A stretch of 64,000 bases of DNA, taken from Craspedostauros australis. Taxonomy: Eukaryota > Bacillariophyta > Bacillariophyceae > Mastogloiales > Achnanthaceae. Under the pieces are notes generated by a model. That model did not search any database and was not told where the DNA came from. It saw only the letters and a program-made list of their open reading frames with translations. Both the position numbers and the translations under genes were made by a program. The stretch spans positions 558,001 to 622,000 of the forward strand of contig JAMXDE010000036.1 in NCBI GenBank assembly GCA_026770025.1. The letters run 5' to 3'. This document shows, piece by piece, positions 42,001-55,600 of this stretch (positions are counted from its first letter, which is position 1; every line of letters begins with the position of its first letter).

Positions 42001-45000
42001 AGACCTGGACAAAAAGAAATACCGATCGGTCAGTTCGCGCCAAAAGCATCGGGCCGCATCCTCAGTGCGCCGAGAATGTGCGCATCCTCCAACGCATGAT
42101 CCTTCGTGGGGCCATGCCCCTATGCGACAATCATTGATCGACAATGCTCAACCAAAGACGTTCAGTCTCCCAAGTAATTCGATCACTGGACGCTATCCTA
42201 TCAGACTCAATTTTCAGCATATCAACACATCCGTTTGGTTTCGCATCCGTTTCACTGAGCACACACACACACTCCTCGCACTTGCCCGCGGTGTATGGCA
42301 ATCATCAGACCATCAGCTTCCGCACCTCAGTCAACTAGTCATAAACCCAAGTAGCTGTATTCTAAGACCGCGATCTAACACATAGTAGTCGGATCATTTT
42401 GGGGGTACCAGCTACATACACTTTTGATCCGCTGCATCACGCGGTTACGTTCCAGGTCATTGGTACGTATGTGCCTACGAACATGCAATTCAGAGGACTA
42501 CGTTGTGACCTTGAGGACCAACTCCAACCATTCGCGGCATGTATCAACACAATAGCCACGCTACGAATACTCGACCACGTATTCGTTACTTTTGGAATGC
42601 GGTTCACAAGAAACAACCAGACGGACCAAGGAACAACGCCAACAGCACAAAAGAATGAAGTTATGCTTTCGCGGCGACGGCCACCAATCCCATGATCATT
42701 GCGAGCCCATGCAATTGAAGTATGATCGGTCGTGACACATTGCAATCTCGCTGCAGATTCCATTTTTCACAACCAGCACATATTCAAGGACACGGAGAGC
42801 ACCATCCGCATCATCCCCGCAACAAGTGTAATAAATAGGCTTCCGCAAGAGAGCTGCTGTCCATTTTCCTGCTATACTCGGCTTGCTGCTGTGGTTCATG
42901 GTGATTGCAGTCTCAGCCATTTCGTGTTTTGCATGATATTTTGCAGGGATTATGCACTATCTTTTTCCAAGAGGCCAAGAAAAGTGACGAGTCAGTGGTT
43001 CAGCTGGCCCATGGCACATTTTTTGCCCGTCTGGACTCTAACCTGTGAAGTGACGTCGCTCACTTTTTGCCGCTTTGGAGGTGCGCGCCAGTCGCTGGCG
43101 ATCGTTTTACTCTCCATCCTTGGGTGCACTCGTCTCTCACCCATGGAACCGTCCTGCCAGGTGCGTGCATGGCTGCCACAAATGAAAGTTGTACAAATGC
43201 TTGGGCTCCTATCACCAACAATAGGTCGTGCGGTGCTGTTTTCATTTGGTTCCATTTCTCCATTCGAATATTGGTGTTGTCATTGCTGTTTTCGTTCCGT
43301 GCTCGGTGCTCCACTTGTGCCATGGAACTATGCAGCACATGTGCCAACTTTCTTGTAAAAGGGTGAAAGGCTGATTTATGATTACTTGACTGTCGTCTTC
43401 TGATTGCAGCGCGAGAGTGAGCGATGCCCTGCATGTACCGTGCGATGGCACGAGATGTCAGCTCTTGATTGTAGTAGAGCTGTGAACGGAACAGGATGAC
43501 TGATGGCTCTGACGTTGCTGGTCTGATGATCAAAGAAGGACAACGATGCTGCATGATGTTGTGTCATGCACGAGGATCTGGGAACCGATGTAGAGGGGTT
43601 TTCTGAGGCGGCAACAATCCAGAAAGTCCGTGGCGAAACGGTCTGGATAGCTCATATCTCGCATCTAGCGCATCGCGTGGGAGCAATGGGCAGCTCGAAA
43701 CGAAGCACTTTTTGAAGGTCAAGACTTGGCTGAAGCCGGAATAAATCAAGCTCTTCGCAATAGATCAGAATCATTTCGTCTCCGCCGCGAGCACCATCGG
43801 CCCACTCACCACAGGATTCAACGGACGGCACCAACAGCAGACGCGCACATAGCGCAGGTCGCGATATGGGTCGAGCAAACCGCACAGATGTTGCATGAAC
43901 CGACTGCCTCTGGCACTCTGTTCATGTGGCTGAAGCGCAGAAGACGTGCTCATCCAACCCCTGCCTAAAATGTAAAGCAGCCGCATACACGACAGCTCGT
44001 GCATTCACTGAATGCATACAACAATCAACAGATTCTATTAGCGCACGCTAAATCTCTAACAATAGCGACACCCGTCGACCAATCAGAAATCTCCACTTTT
44101 CTTACCTTTTCCGTTCCGAACGGAAATTTTGGTCGAAAATCCGTTGTGTCAAATTTGTGTCGCATTTCGCGTCGCAAGAATCGTTTTCCCTCAATCACAG
44201 ATCCAAAAATGCCGCGGAAATTGATTTCTTGCCAAGATGAGCCAATCTGCCCAATCAGGACAGACTTGGATCTTGGGTGTGACACGTGCGAATCTTGCCA
44301 TGACCTTCTCAAGTGAATACGATCAATCGTGCGATCGTACTACTAGCAACATCGTGAGAAGACGTAATTCACAACACGGGCTATCGCGGTGTTTTGTTCA
44401 TTGACTTTTGCAACTCTTCTTCACGCAGTAACACGCACAGTTGTCGTGTTGTCTCCGTGTTAATTTTACTTGCAATTGCATGAGATCATGTCATGCCTCT
44501 CTCATGCTCACAGTTCCAAGAAGACAATCTTGTGAGCTCGACAGCATTCCTACTACCATACGAATAATACAGTAAACAAACACTCTCCTCACCAACAACA
44601 ACGACTTGATCACTCTACGTTCTCGGTGCGGTATCCTTCACACCCATCTACGATTACGTTCTAACAGATTCTGTGCTCCCTTAGTGTCCCGCGCGAAGTT
44701 GAAAGGAGGCGGAGGGAAGTGCCTCCAGCGCAGCCCCATAAGAGAGTTTGATCTTTGCATTATTTATTTGCTCATGCACAAGGATCTGAAGCTTCAAGGA
44801 ACATGACAGACGACGTAGGATGATGGAGGGAGTTGCAATTTTCGGGGCGAGGTTGGTGATGGCGCCATTTGTTGATTGGTATCTTTCATCGAGTCCCCAG
44901 TCACGGATTACTGACAACTCCATCGACTCCCACAACTTTGCCGCATGCGTTCACAAAATACGATCGGGCACTGTGCCATGCATGGACGTGGTCGATCGGG

Positions 45001-45839
45001 ACGGCTCGTACTCGCATATGCCCGATGATAGTGCCGATACGCATCAAAGTATTGCTTGCGTTTTGTTGCTGTAGACTGGCTCAGATCAGCCTACATTGGT
45101 GCATCCATGCGTCTGAGAGGCATTGAGGTTGCAGGCTATGGACATGCTCATTCGCATGCATTCACCTCCACCATTCTCAAACCTCCACATCCAAAATCAT
45201 GTGTGAACATTCTTAGGAATGTGAGATCGCGATTCTCAAGCTTGATTCAGTACGATAAATCGCTTAGAAGCTGCCATGCTGATATGGGTATGGGTATCCA
45301 ACCATTCAGGTCTTTGCGGAGGCTTCAGGAGCAGATCAAGGGCGTTGATACACCTATGAGCGCCCCCTGGATACAACACAGTTTGATGGACGTCCTGAGA
45401 TTGATGATTCCAATGGGGATTTGTTCAGATATGGTTCATGTTGGCAGTTCCTGGATGGTGTCACATGAATGCAAAGTTTGAAGGAGCCGGTATTCGAAGA
45501 TGCAAATGCAGCAAATAACCACATGGAAAGTGTCCGGGAGAGGTCCAAGGATAAGCTCAAGATGATTTCATTCCTCCAAATTGATCAGTGCAGTGCAGAT
45601 ATAGGCCGGTTTGACCCACAGCGGCGTTCGACGATCGGTGTCATCGTGTGTACGAGGAACATGAAGGTTTCAACCCCTTACGCAAGTAAAGAAAGCGTAC
45701 AAACCCACGGAATATGCCGATGGAAAGGCCTTGGATGGGTCCCAATCGGTTGCATGCCTTCGGACTGGTCATTCCCATGCATGAGTAGCAAAATCGCGAA
45801 ACACCGAGGAGCTGAATATTCACCGTTGCATGCATGACC
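42001..45839. other. Region without a supported gene
   Basis: Many short open frames and no recognisable domain. The longest (about 140 codons at 45056-45481) has no motif I know. A degraded copy of the 181-bp satellite is visible at about 45665-45839. Nothing else stands out. Confidence 0.45.
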
Positions 45840-48800
45840 AAATTGGACCGGAGTGACCCCTAAATATACATTGGCGACCTATAACCACTCAGAGCGCACC
45901 CATCAGGGACCACACCATGGCCCACCAGCGTTGGCTTGCTTGAGGATCGATGATTTGTGTGCACTTCTGCCCAGAACACGATATTCAGTGTTGCTGAATA
46001 TTCAGCTTCATGTGTGTGACGAAATTTGACCGGAGGCACGCTTAAATATGCAATCACGGCCTATAACCACTTGGAACGCACCCATGGGGGACCATACCAT
46101 GGCCCACCATCGTTGGTTTGCTCGCGAATTGATCATTCCTATGTACATCTGGCCAGAACACGATATTCAGTGGCGCTGAATATTCACTGTCATATGAATC
46201 ACGAAATTGGACGGAGTGACCCCCTAAATATGCAATCACGGCCTATAACCACTCGGAACGCACCCATTGGGGACCATACCATGGCCCACCATTGTTGGTT
46301 TGCTCGCGCATTGATCATTTGTATGCACTTATGGCCAGAACACGATATTCAGTGGCGCTGAATATTCACCATCATATGAATCACCAAATTGGACGGAGAG
46401 ACCTCTAAGTATGCATTGGCGACCAATAACCACTCGGAACGCACCCATTGGGGACCATACCATGGCCCACCATTGTTGGTTTGCTCGCGCATTGATCATT
46501 CCTATGCACTTATGGCCAGAACACGATATTCAGTGGTGCTGAATATTCACTGTCATATGAATCACCAAATTGGACGGAGTGACCTCTAAATATACGATTA
46601 TGGCCTATAACCACTTGGAACGCACCCATTGGGGACCGTACCATGGCCCACCATCGTTGGTTTGCTCGTGCATTGATCATTCCTATGTACATCTAGCCAG
46701 AACACGATATTCAGTGGCGCTGAATATTCACCATCATATGAATCACCAAATTGGACGGAGTGACCTCTAAATATGCAATGACGGCCTATAACCACTCGGA
46801 ACGCACCCATTGGGGACCATACCATCGCTCACCATCGTTGGTTTGCTCGCGCATTGATCATTCCTATGCACTTCTGGCCAGAACACGATATTCAGTGGCG
46901 CTGAATATTCACTGTCATATGAATCACCAAATTGGACCGGAGGACCCCTAAATATGCATTGGCGACCTATAACCACTCGGAACGCACCCATTGGGGACCA
47001 TACCATCGTCCCCCATCGTTGGTTTGCTCGTGCATTGATCATTCCTATGTACATCTAGCCAGAACACGATATTCAGTGGCGCTGAATATTCACTGTCATA
47101 TGAATCACCAAATTGGACGGAGTGACCCCCTAAATATGCAATGACGGCCTATAACCACTCGGAACGCACCCATTGGGGACCATACCATGGCCCACTATTG
47201 TTGGTTTGCTCGCGCATTGATCATTTGTATGCACTTCTGGCCAGAACACGATATTCAGTGGCGCTGAATATTCACTGTCATATGTATCACCAAATTGGAC
47301 CGGAGGACCCCTAAATATGCATTGGCGACCTATAACCACTCGGAACGCACCCATTGGGGACCATACCATCGTCCCCCATCGTTGGTTTGCTCGTGCATCG
47401 ATCATTCCTATGTACATCTAGCCAGAACACGATATTCAGTGGCGCTGAATATTCACTGTCATATGAATCACCAAATTGGACGGAGTGACCCCCTAAATAT
47501 GCAATGACGGCCTATAACCACTCGGAACGCACCCATTGGGGACCATACCATGGCCCACCATTGTTGGTTTGCTCGCGCATTGATCATTCCTATGTACATC
47601 TAGCCAGAACACGATATTCAGTGGCGCTGAATATTCACTGTCATATGAATCACCAAATTGGACCGGAGGACCCCTAAATATGCAATGACGGCCTATAACC
47701 ACTCGGAACGCACCTATCGGGGACCATACCATGGCCCACCATCGTTGGTTTGCTCGCGCATTGATCATTCCTATGTACATCTGGCCAGAACACGATATTC
47801 AGTGGCGCTGAATATTCACTGTCATATGAATCACGAAATTGGACGGAGTGACCTCTAAATATGCAATCACGGCCTATAACCACTCGGAACGCACCCATGG
47901 GGGACCATACCATGGCCCACCATCGTTGGTTTGCTCGCGCATTGATCATTCCTATGTACATCTAGCCAGAACACGATATTCAGTGGCGCTGAATATTCAC
48001 TGTCATATGAATCACCAAATTGGACGGAGAGACCCCTAAATATGCATTGGCGACCAATAACCACTCGGAACGCACCCATTGGGGATCATACCATGGCCCA
48101 CCATCGTTGGTTTGCTCGCGCATTGATCATTCCTATGCACTTATGGCCAGAACACGATATACAGTGGTGCTGAATATTCACTGTCATATGAATCACCAAG
48201 TTTGACCGCAGAACCTCTAAATATGCAATGACGGCCTATAACCACTCGGAACGCACCTATCGGGGACCATACCATGGCCCACCATTGTTGGTTTGCTCGC
48301 GCATTGATCATTTGTATGCACTTCTGGCCAGAACACGATATTCAGTGGCGCTGAATATTCACTGTCATATGTATCACCAAATTCGACGGAGCGACCTCTA
48401 AATATGTAATGACGGTCTATAACCACTCGGAACGCACCCATTGGGGACCATACCATGGCCCACCATCGTTGGTTTGCTCGCGCATTGATCATTCCTATGT
48501 ACATCTGGCCAGAACACGATATTCAGTGGCGCTGAATATTCAACTTCATATGTATCACCAAATTCGACGGAGCGACCTCTAAATATGTAATGACGGTCTA
48601 TAACCACTCGGAACGCACCCATTGGGGACCATACCATGGCCCACCATCGTTGGTTTGCTCGCGGATCGATCATTCCTATGTACATCTAGCCAGAACACGA
48701 TATTCAGTGGCGCTGAATATTCACCATCATATGAATCACCAAATTTGACCGGAGGGACCTCTAAATATGCAATGACGGCCTATAACCACTCGGAACGCAC

Positions 48801-49140
48801 CCATTGGGGACCATACCATCGTCCCCCATCGTTGGTTTGCTCGCGCATTGATCATTCCTATGTACATCTGGCCAGAACACGATATTCAGTGGCGCTGAAT
48901 ATTCACTGTCATATGAATCACCAAATTGGACGGAGTGACCCCCTAAATATGCAATGACGGCCTATAACCACTCGGAACGCACCCATTGGGGACCACACCA
49001 TGGCCCACCATCGTTGGTTTGCTCGCGGATCGATCATTCCTATGTACATCTGGCCAGAACACGATATACAGTGGTGCTGAATATTCACTGTCATATGAAT
49101 CACGAAATTTGACCGGAGGATCCTTTAAATATGCAATGAC
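45840..49140. repeat. 181-bp tandem satellite, about 18 copies
   Basis: About 18 head-to-tail units of 181-182 bp, each recognisable by GGAACGCACCCATTGGGGAC and by the dyad arms ATATTCAG and CTGAATAT around TGGCG. Units differ at scattered positions. One more degraded unit precedes the array. Because 181 is not a multiple of three, the short 66-95-codon frames seen in each unit do not join, so the array is non-coding. Length close to a nucleosome plus linker and a strong internal dyad are typical of centromeric or heterochromatic satellites; that role is inference. Confidence 0.93.
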
Positions 49141-49427
49141 GACCACCCCCACTGTATCCCAGATGGATTTGTTTACAGCGAGCACCTGGGACACCCGGCA
49201 AGTGCATCAAATACTTCAGTTTACGACTAGTACGACTTGATAGTGGTTTTTGTCATTTGTTGTGATTCTTTGTTGTTTGTGAGATGTTGACAAAGCAAAC
49301 GTCGCAGCGACGTCTTCGTTTGATTCATTGATATTACTACTTTATCAGTCGGTGTTACTCGGACAAATTTAGTCATTGCTTCCGTTTGGTTGAAGTGTCA
49401 TCGAGTCCCGTCGAACCTGCTTCCTTT

Positions 49428-49607
49428 TGCATTTAATGCATTTGCAGTGCATTTAATGCACTTGGGGTTCAAAAAATGCATTTGAAGTGCATTAAATGCA
49501 AATGGAGTGCATTAAATGCATTTGTAGTGCATTAAATGCAATTGGGGTGCATTAAATGCATTTGGAGTCAAAAAAATGCACTTGAAGTGCATTAAATGCA
49601 CTTCATC
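49428..49607 (+). repeat. Element B left array: nine 20-bp units
   Basis: Units of TGCATTAAATGCATTTGGAG type recur every 20 bp, with variants TTCAAAAAATGCA and TCAAAAAAATGCA. The core TGCATT-A-AATGCA is itself palindromic. Confidence 0.95.
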
Positions 49608-49776
49608 GGTTTTGCTGTGAACAATTCGTGAATGGATCCTCCTGGCATCAACTCGCCACATCCAACCGCTGGGCGCAAAACTGGTGGTTGCATGAGCCAG
49701 ACGTACTGTTTCACAAGCGGAAGGTGGTCGTGGCGAGCAAGAACAATTCTCTTGCTGCCAATTCAGTGGTTCTTGC

Positions 49777-49842
49777 AAGCCCCGTGCTGGGTACCATCGT
49801 GTTTTCTGTAAGCCCCATGCTGGGTACCGTCATGTTTTCCTG
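49777..49842. repeat. 33-bp tandem duplication
   Basis: Two adjacent copies beginning AAGCCCC(G/A)TGCTGGGTACC, differing at a few positions, within the centre of element B. Confidence 0.85.
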
Positions 49843-51440
49843 AAGATACATAATCGGACAACTCTACTTTCTTAGATGGCTATGTACCGTGTTGTCAACT
49901 AGGTTTATACATATTTAGCTAGCGTCTACGACACAAATACTGGCTGGCTTGTCCTCAACGCGGAAAAAAGCATGACGTCATTGACGGTCGATGACAGACC
50001 GATATTGTATTCAATGGTGTGGATGGTGATGTCGTGACAGGTCCAGTGCCATGTCGGTTGCTCACGCTGTTGGTGATTTGGCTCCTTTGGGTGTTTCCTC
50101 CTGCCAGTTTTGTGTCAAGCAGCAAAGCATTGGTGGTGCCATCCCTACATGTCGGCCACACCAGCCACACGTGTGAATGCTACACAACATAATATTATGT
50201 AACGTAATGGAGGGCAGTGACTTATCCTTTGCTATGCACAACAAAATACAATACTAAATAATATTTGGCTTAGTTTGTGAATGTTCGACAAAGCCCTGCA
50301 CAACCTGCTTTGTTCCCCTTGGACATGGGACACCATGATCATCTGCTGAGCTGTTGACATGGTGCAGAAAGAGACTGGTGACAGTAGTGTTGTTATCCTT
50401 GTTGTTTCTTGCATCGTGATTCAAGCGCTTGTGGATACAATACCACTGAAACAAGAAGTAGAGAGGGGGAGCAGATGAGCAACAGTTAGAGGCCAATGAT
50501 GGCCATTGGCAACGACGAGCAGAGAGGAGGTCCAAACACACAGGCAGGGAATAGACCTGAAGCAAGGACGAGGATGTACTATAGAGTAGGTATATGGAGG
50601 GAAGGCAGCATGTGCTGATTGAGATGTGGACAAAGCTGAACGTCCTGGGCCATGAACAGCAGCAGACCAAGAACAAGGCATGATGCAGGTCAAGTTAAGG
50701 GTGAGGGCAAAGGTTGAATTGGGGTGTACCATCCTTGGGTAGCATGGAGCCTGCAACCTGCTCACCACCATATGTATTTTTCTCCACATGGGTTCCATTG
50801 ATCCAAAGCCCAGACAAAGCAGCAGCCTCGGCATGCCCACCGCCACCACGCAATCCTCAACATTTTGTTACAAGTAACCGCCTCACCCACGTGAAATGTG
50901 AGTGTGTCGATGATAGACACGACTGGACAGCATGTCGAAACACGACTGACGATTCCGAACCCCATTTGCTCTGCACCGTCCGCACGCTTAACGCTACTAG
51001 GCAAAGGCTAATGAGAAAAAATAACTTTGTAACTATAAGGCTCAGGAGTCTATAACTTCACGCACACTCAATAAATCATAACAGGATGAATTCAGTGCTG
51101 AAATATTGTATCATAACGAAGTTAAAATTGTATCCTGAATGGGTCTTGTGCTCACGCTGGGTCCATACAGCTTACAACTCGAGTCCGTTGTCCATTTGGT
51201 GTTGGAGAATCACACACAGAGCCTCGAATGGTTGCACATGGCACTGGTGGCCATGGCGAACAGTGTCGCCCATGGTCTTCAAGTTCTTGATTCGGCAGTT
51301 CAAGCGCTCGTGTCGGCAACGAGCGCGGCTCTTGAACTTCGCGCCATCTTTTCGCGAATAATCCTGTTCTTGGGGCCTGCACACCAATCGCCAACCCACA
51401 CACAAACAGCTCAAGCGAGTCCCGCGACCTGTGTGCTTCC

Positions 51441-51640
51441 ACCAAAAAATGCATTTGGTGTGCAAAAAATGCATTTGCAGTGCATTAAATGCACTTGGAG
51501 TTCAAAAAATGCACTTGAAGTGCATTAAATGCACTTGGAGTTCAAAAAATGTATTTGAAGTGCATTAAATGCAAATGGAGTGCATTAAATGCAATTGAAG
51601 TGCATTAAATGCATTTGGAGTGCATTAAATGCACTTTCAG
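51441..51640 (+). repeat. Element B right array: ten 20-bp units
   Basis: Ten units of the left-array family in the same orientation, spaced exactly 20 bp. Confidence 0.95.
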
Positions 51641-51877
51641 TTGTGCATCAGATTGATTCGTGACTTAAACAACAAGAGTCACAACGGCGGTCATTGGATA
51701 CCAGTAGACGATCTCGTTAAATATGATACTTAACGACACGACATTTACTGGTCATTTTCAGCGAATGCAACGACACAGATTGTGGAGGTAAGACTAATTC
51801 GATTAAACAGCCTCGATTCATCTCTGTGGTCAAATGAGTCAAACGACTTACGTTTCAATGGACTTGCCGGGTGTCCC

Positions 51878-52514
51878 TGATCACTCTCTCATGCCATCTG
51901 GGTGCCCTCTCATCTCACTCTATCATAGTATTTTCCACGCGTATAGAGCCTATGTTCACAAATGGTAAACAGATCGTTCATACAAAGTCCAGACCTTTCA
52001 ACAGGTACACATGGTGGTCGCTATGCACAAAAACCAACATAACAATTGGAGATTCTCCGTTACAATTGTTTTTACCTTGTCATTTTAACGCGATACTACG
52101 TAAGAGCTAATCAAATGAGTATAGAGGTTTATTTGTGGGACTGGATCGTACCGTGTAACTTGCACTGTGTTCCTTGTTTGGTCATGAGTCTGATTCGCAA
52201 AAAAAATTCTCAATTCGCTAAAATGAAACTCACGCCAGTCGACTTTCCCAATGCTGCCCAAACTGCTAAAACCAGAGGCTCTCACAGTACTTGCTCATGA
52301 TTAATCAATTTCCCTCTCTGACACGTCACTAATTTGGGACTAGCTAAGGCGGAGCCCCGGGATACTACGAATCGGCAATCGAAAAGAGGAAGTACCACGG
52401 ATGGGAGACACCATTCCGTTTTGCGAAGTTGATTTTGCGAAATATCGATCTTGCTGTGTTTAGGCGTCGTAAACAGAATGATATTTGTGCAGGTTTTTCA
52501 CGTGACCGGAGGTG

Positions 52515-52548
<34 letters not shown>

Positions 52549-52695
52549 GAAACCTGTCTGTTCTGAAAATTATGACTGTGCGGAGCGGTCATTTGCTCAA
52601 CGTGGATCCTACGCGTGGTTTGTGCGGTATCGTCTGTCCATCGACACTCATTGTTCGGATTCGGCCAGATTCGGGAATTGGCACTTAATCTGCAC
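51878..52695. other. Flank of element B and probable LTR sequence, no gene
   Basis: No supported gene. A run of 31 G residues lies at 52517-52547. The right part is probably the 3' LTR of the minus-strand Copia element that starts at 52696, but I found no second copy to fix its other edge. Confidence 0.4.
52517..52547 (+). repeat. Poly-G run of 31
   Basis: Thirty-one consecutive G on the plus strand. It may be real (G-quadruplex prone) or an assembly or sequencing artefact; length is unreliable. Confidence 0.8.
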
Positions 52696-52696
52696 A

Positions 52697-55600
52697 CTCC
52701 CTCTTGTCGGTGGCACGGGCGGACCGCGCTTACCATCCCAATAATCGCAATCGCAGAGATTCAAATAGTGGGTGTGCCAAGGGCTTGGTGAATATGTCAG
52801 CCATCTGGTCCAACGTGTCGACCTTTTTGATGGTGATGAGCCCTTTACTGACAGCTTCACGGAAGTGATGGTATTTGACATTGATGTGCTTGGTACGAGG
52901 ACGCATTCTGGGTGCGTTGGCGAGTTCGAGGGCACCGGAGTTGTCCTCAAATGCTGTGCAGTGAACTGTTGGTGGCAAAGTGTCGAATGACGATATGTGT
53001 TGCTTCATTTCGTTGATGAGGTGTATCATGGGTATAACCTCTCGTAAAGCTTGGCTGAGAGCTACATACTCGGCGTCGGTGGTGCTGAGCGTAACTTCTG
53101 TCTGCAGCTTGGAGTTCCATATGATGGGGAATCCTGCGTACAGGACGACGTATCCAGTGCGACTTTTTGCCGTGTTGGGGTCGTTGTTGGCTTGTGTGAA
53201 GCCTCCTGCGAAGTCTGCATCAGCATAGCAGTGAATGGAGTCATTGGTAGGTGAGATGCGGAGTCCCTTATCCCGTGTGTGAGCGAGGTATCGTACAATC
53301 CGTTCGATGGCATCTTCGTGTGACTTCATCGGATGAGCCATGAAGCGTGCGCATTGATGGACTGCGAAGCAGATGTCAGGTCTCGTCGATCATGTGAGGA
53401 AGTTGAGCATCCCCACAACCGACCGATAATCGAATCGTCGAGTGGCAGCAGGGCCACCGGTGTCTTTGTGTAGGAGCGGTTTGACGGCTGGCGTCGAATA
53501 GGTTCGTCCTGGTGCATTAGGATCGATCTTGGCTGCTCGTATGATTCGGTCTATGAGTTGCGGTTGTGTGAGCGTAATGGTGTCATCGGTGCGTTGGATG
53601 TGAACGCCCAGATACTCACTCATGTTGCCTTCATCGGTTAGCGTAAACCGTGCCTTGAGGCGCTCGATGATGTCATCGATCTCGTGTTTGTGTGGGCCAA
53701 TGATGATGGTGTCGTCAACGTACAGCAGAATGGATGTGTTGCCTTTGTAGAGAAGACATTCGTCGACTTGGCTTTGCCGGAATCCATGCTGCATCAGGCC
53801 GTCGACCACGTGTCGGTGCCATACCAAAGCTGCTTGCTTGGTGCCGTACAGATTCTTCTTGAGCTTGAGAACATGAGACCTGCTGCCTCCGTCCACGTTG
53901 CACCCCTGAGGTACTTGCATGAAGATGTTGCATTCCACATCTGCTTGCGGGAACGCCAGAACGAAGTCGATTTGGCGAGTGTGCCAGCGCCGTTGGACGG
54001 CCATAGTGAGGAATGTCCGGATGGTGGACCATTGGACAACTGGAGCAAATGTTTCCCAGTAGTTGACACCATGTTGTTGCTCTCCTCCATGCACGCATAG
54101 CCGTGCTTTCCACTTGTAGATTTCGCCGGTTGCGAGTCTGCGTTTGCGTTTGAATGACCAGACGGCTTTCAGGATCTTGTGCCCTTTTGGCACTTGATTG
54201 CGTTGCACGACCTCCCAATGTTGTCTGGACTGGTGGTCTTCGATCTCTTTGTGCATTGCCTCGATGAACTTGTCGCGGTCATTCTGCTTCTGCATTTGCC
54301 CCCAGTACATGGTGTCATCGTCTGCGAGTGTTGCTGCGAATGACATGGGGTGCAGGTCGCCGGAACTCATGTTGAGGATGTCGGATGCATGGAAGGATCG
54401 AGCTGTGTGTGTATGGTATGATTGGAGTTGGAGTGTAAGCTGGTTGGTGTCTGCACGTTCTGTTGCGGATGGAGCGGATTGTGATGCGTTCTGCGTGGCG
54501 ATGGCGTGTGTAGGTGTAGCTCCCTCTGAAGGTGAGCTTGCAGGCTGTCTCGGAAGACGTTGCCTCGGAAGGCTGTGCCCCGGAAGGCTGGACCTCGGAA
54601 GGCTGTGCCTCGGAAGGCTGTGCCTCAGAAGGCTTTGCAACTTGTGCTGCATGTCAAGCTGGAATGGCTTGGCGTCAGGTGCAGCTTGTGTGGTCCCTGG
54701 AGGACGTGTGCTTGCGGAAAGCTGGTGCTGAACAGCATGTGTGATGCGTTCGGAGCGCATCTGCTGCGAGGGCTTGGCTGGTTCGTCAATGTGCGTGAGA
54801 CGCTGCCACTGTGATGCGCCAGGACGCAGTAGCGGGTTGGTCTTGACTGTTTGGAACCTGTCGTCGAAGTTCAGATGGAACTGTGGCGATATGTACCCTG
54901 TGTCAATCTTGAGAACGATAGGCACGCTGCTCGCATGTTCAGCTGACATGCCAAGGAAGATGGCAATGTTGGCGCGGCTGCTCCACTTGGGAACCTGAGA
55001 TCCCTGTTGGAGTGCGGCCTTGAGGATGTATACAGGGCATCCAAATGTGTGAAAGTGTTGCATTGAGGGTCGGACCTTGATCTGCGCGAATCGCTGGAGT
55101 GGCGATATACCTCCCTCTCGAGCAGCGTTCCTTCGGATCTCGGAGGCGTAGCGCAGAGCATACGGCCATAGAGACGGATGAATGGCATCATACCAATGGT
55201 GCTGTGCGTGCAGGAGCATCGAGCGAGCGGACTCTTGGAGGTCGCGGATGCGTCGCTCGGCGACGCCATTCTGATGGTGAGCATTGACTCCACAGAATGT
55301 GATGGTTTGATTGGCTGCTGCGACAGCTGTGTGGAACAGCTGCTCAGCGAATCTGTCTTTGTCGGGGTGGTAGTGGTGTATGCAGACACCGAATGAGTGA
55401 GCATAGCGCTCGAAAGCCTGATTGGCTTGCAGTGTGTTGGCACCAGACTGGGTGAGCTGCAAGTGAACGTAGTCAATACCAAGGTACTGATCAACAAACA
55501 CTGTCACGCATGTGTATCACGACCAGGTGTGCGTGCCCTTTTGCTGCGGAAGCACCCCAGGCTGGCGAGAGACGATCTGATCGACCGATACGATGTGCCC

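Larger units (their letters stand above)
49188..51877. mobile_element. Element B: relative of element A with twin 20-bp arrays, 2.7 kb
   Basis: Terminal inverted repeats GGGACACCCGGCAAGT are at 49188-49203 and, complemented, at 51862-51877. Arrays of 20-bp repeats lie at 49428-49607 (nine units) and 51441-51640 (ten units), 240 bp from the left end and 237 bp from the right. Shared internal motifs with element A include CGACTAGTACGACT near the left end and GACTAATTCGAT near the right end. The 1.8-kb centre has only short unrecognised frames, a 33-bp tandem duplication (49777-49842) and no transposase. The left end begins about 50 bp beyond the satellite. No convincing target-site duplication is seen. 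Confidence 0.78.

Noticed and set aside
40600-42010. CTGGAC on both sides of element A as a target-site duplication
   Set aside because: The two copies are not at equal distance from the ends (about three bases off), so I leave the duplication undetermined.
45056-45481. 141-codon frame upstream of the satellite
   Set aside because: No recognisable motif and no supporting context.
45840-49140. CRISPR-like array
   Set aside because: Units are contiguous 181-bp repeats without unique spacers and the context is eukaryotic.
46026-49240. Repeated 60-111-codon frames (MDG..SKYA..., MYIGMINARAN...)
   Set aside because: They are the same satellite unit read again and again. The 181-bp period is not a multiple of three and units carry no shared complete gene.
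49955-51474. Possible transposase inside element B
   Set aside because: Only short frames on both strands; no catalytic motif of any transposase family is visible.
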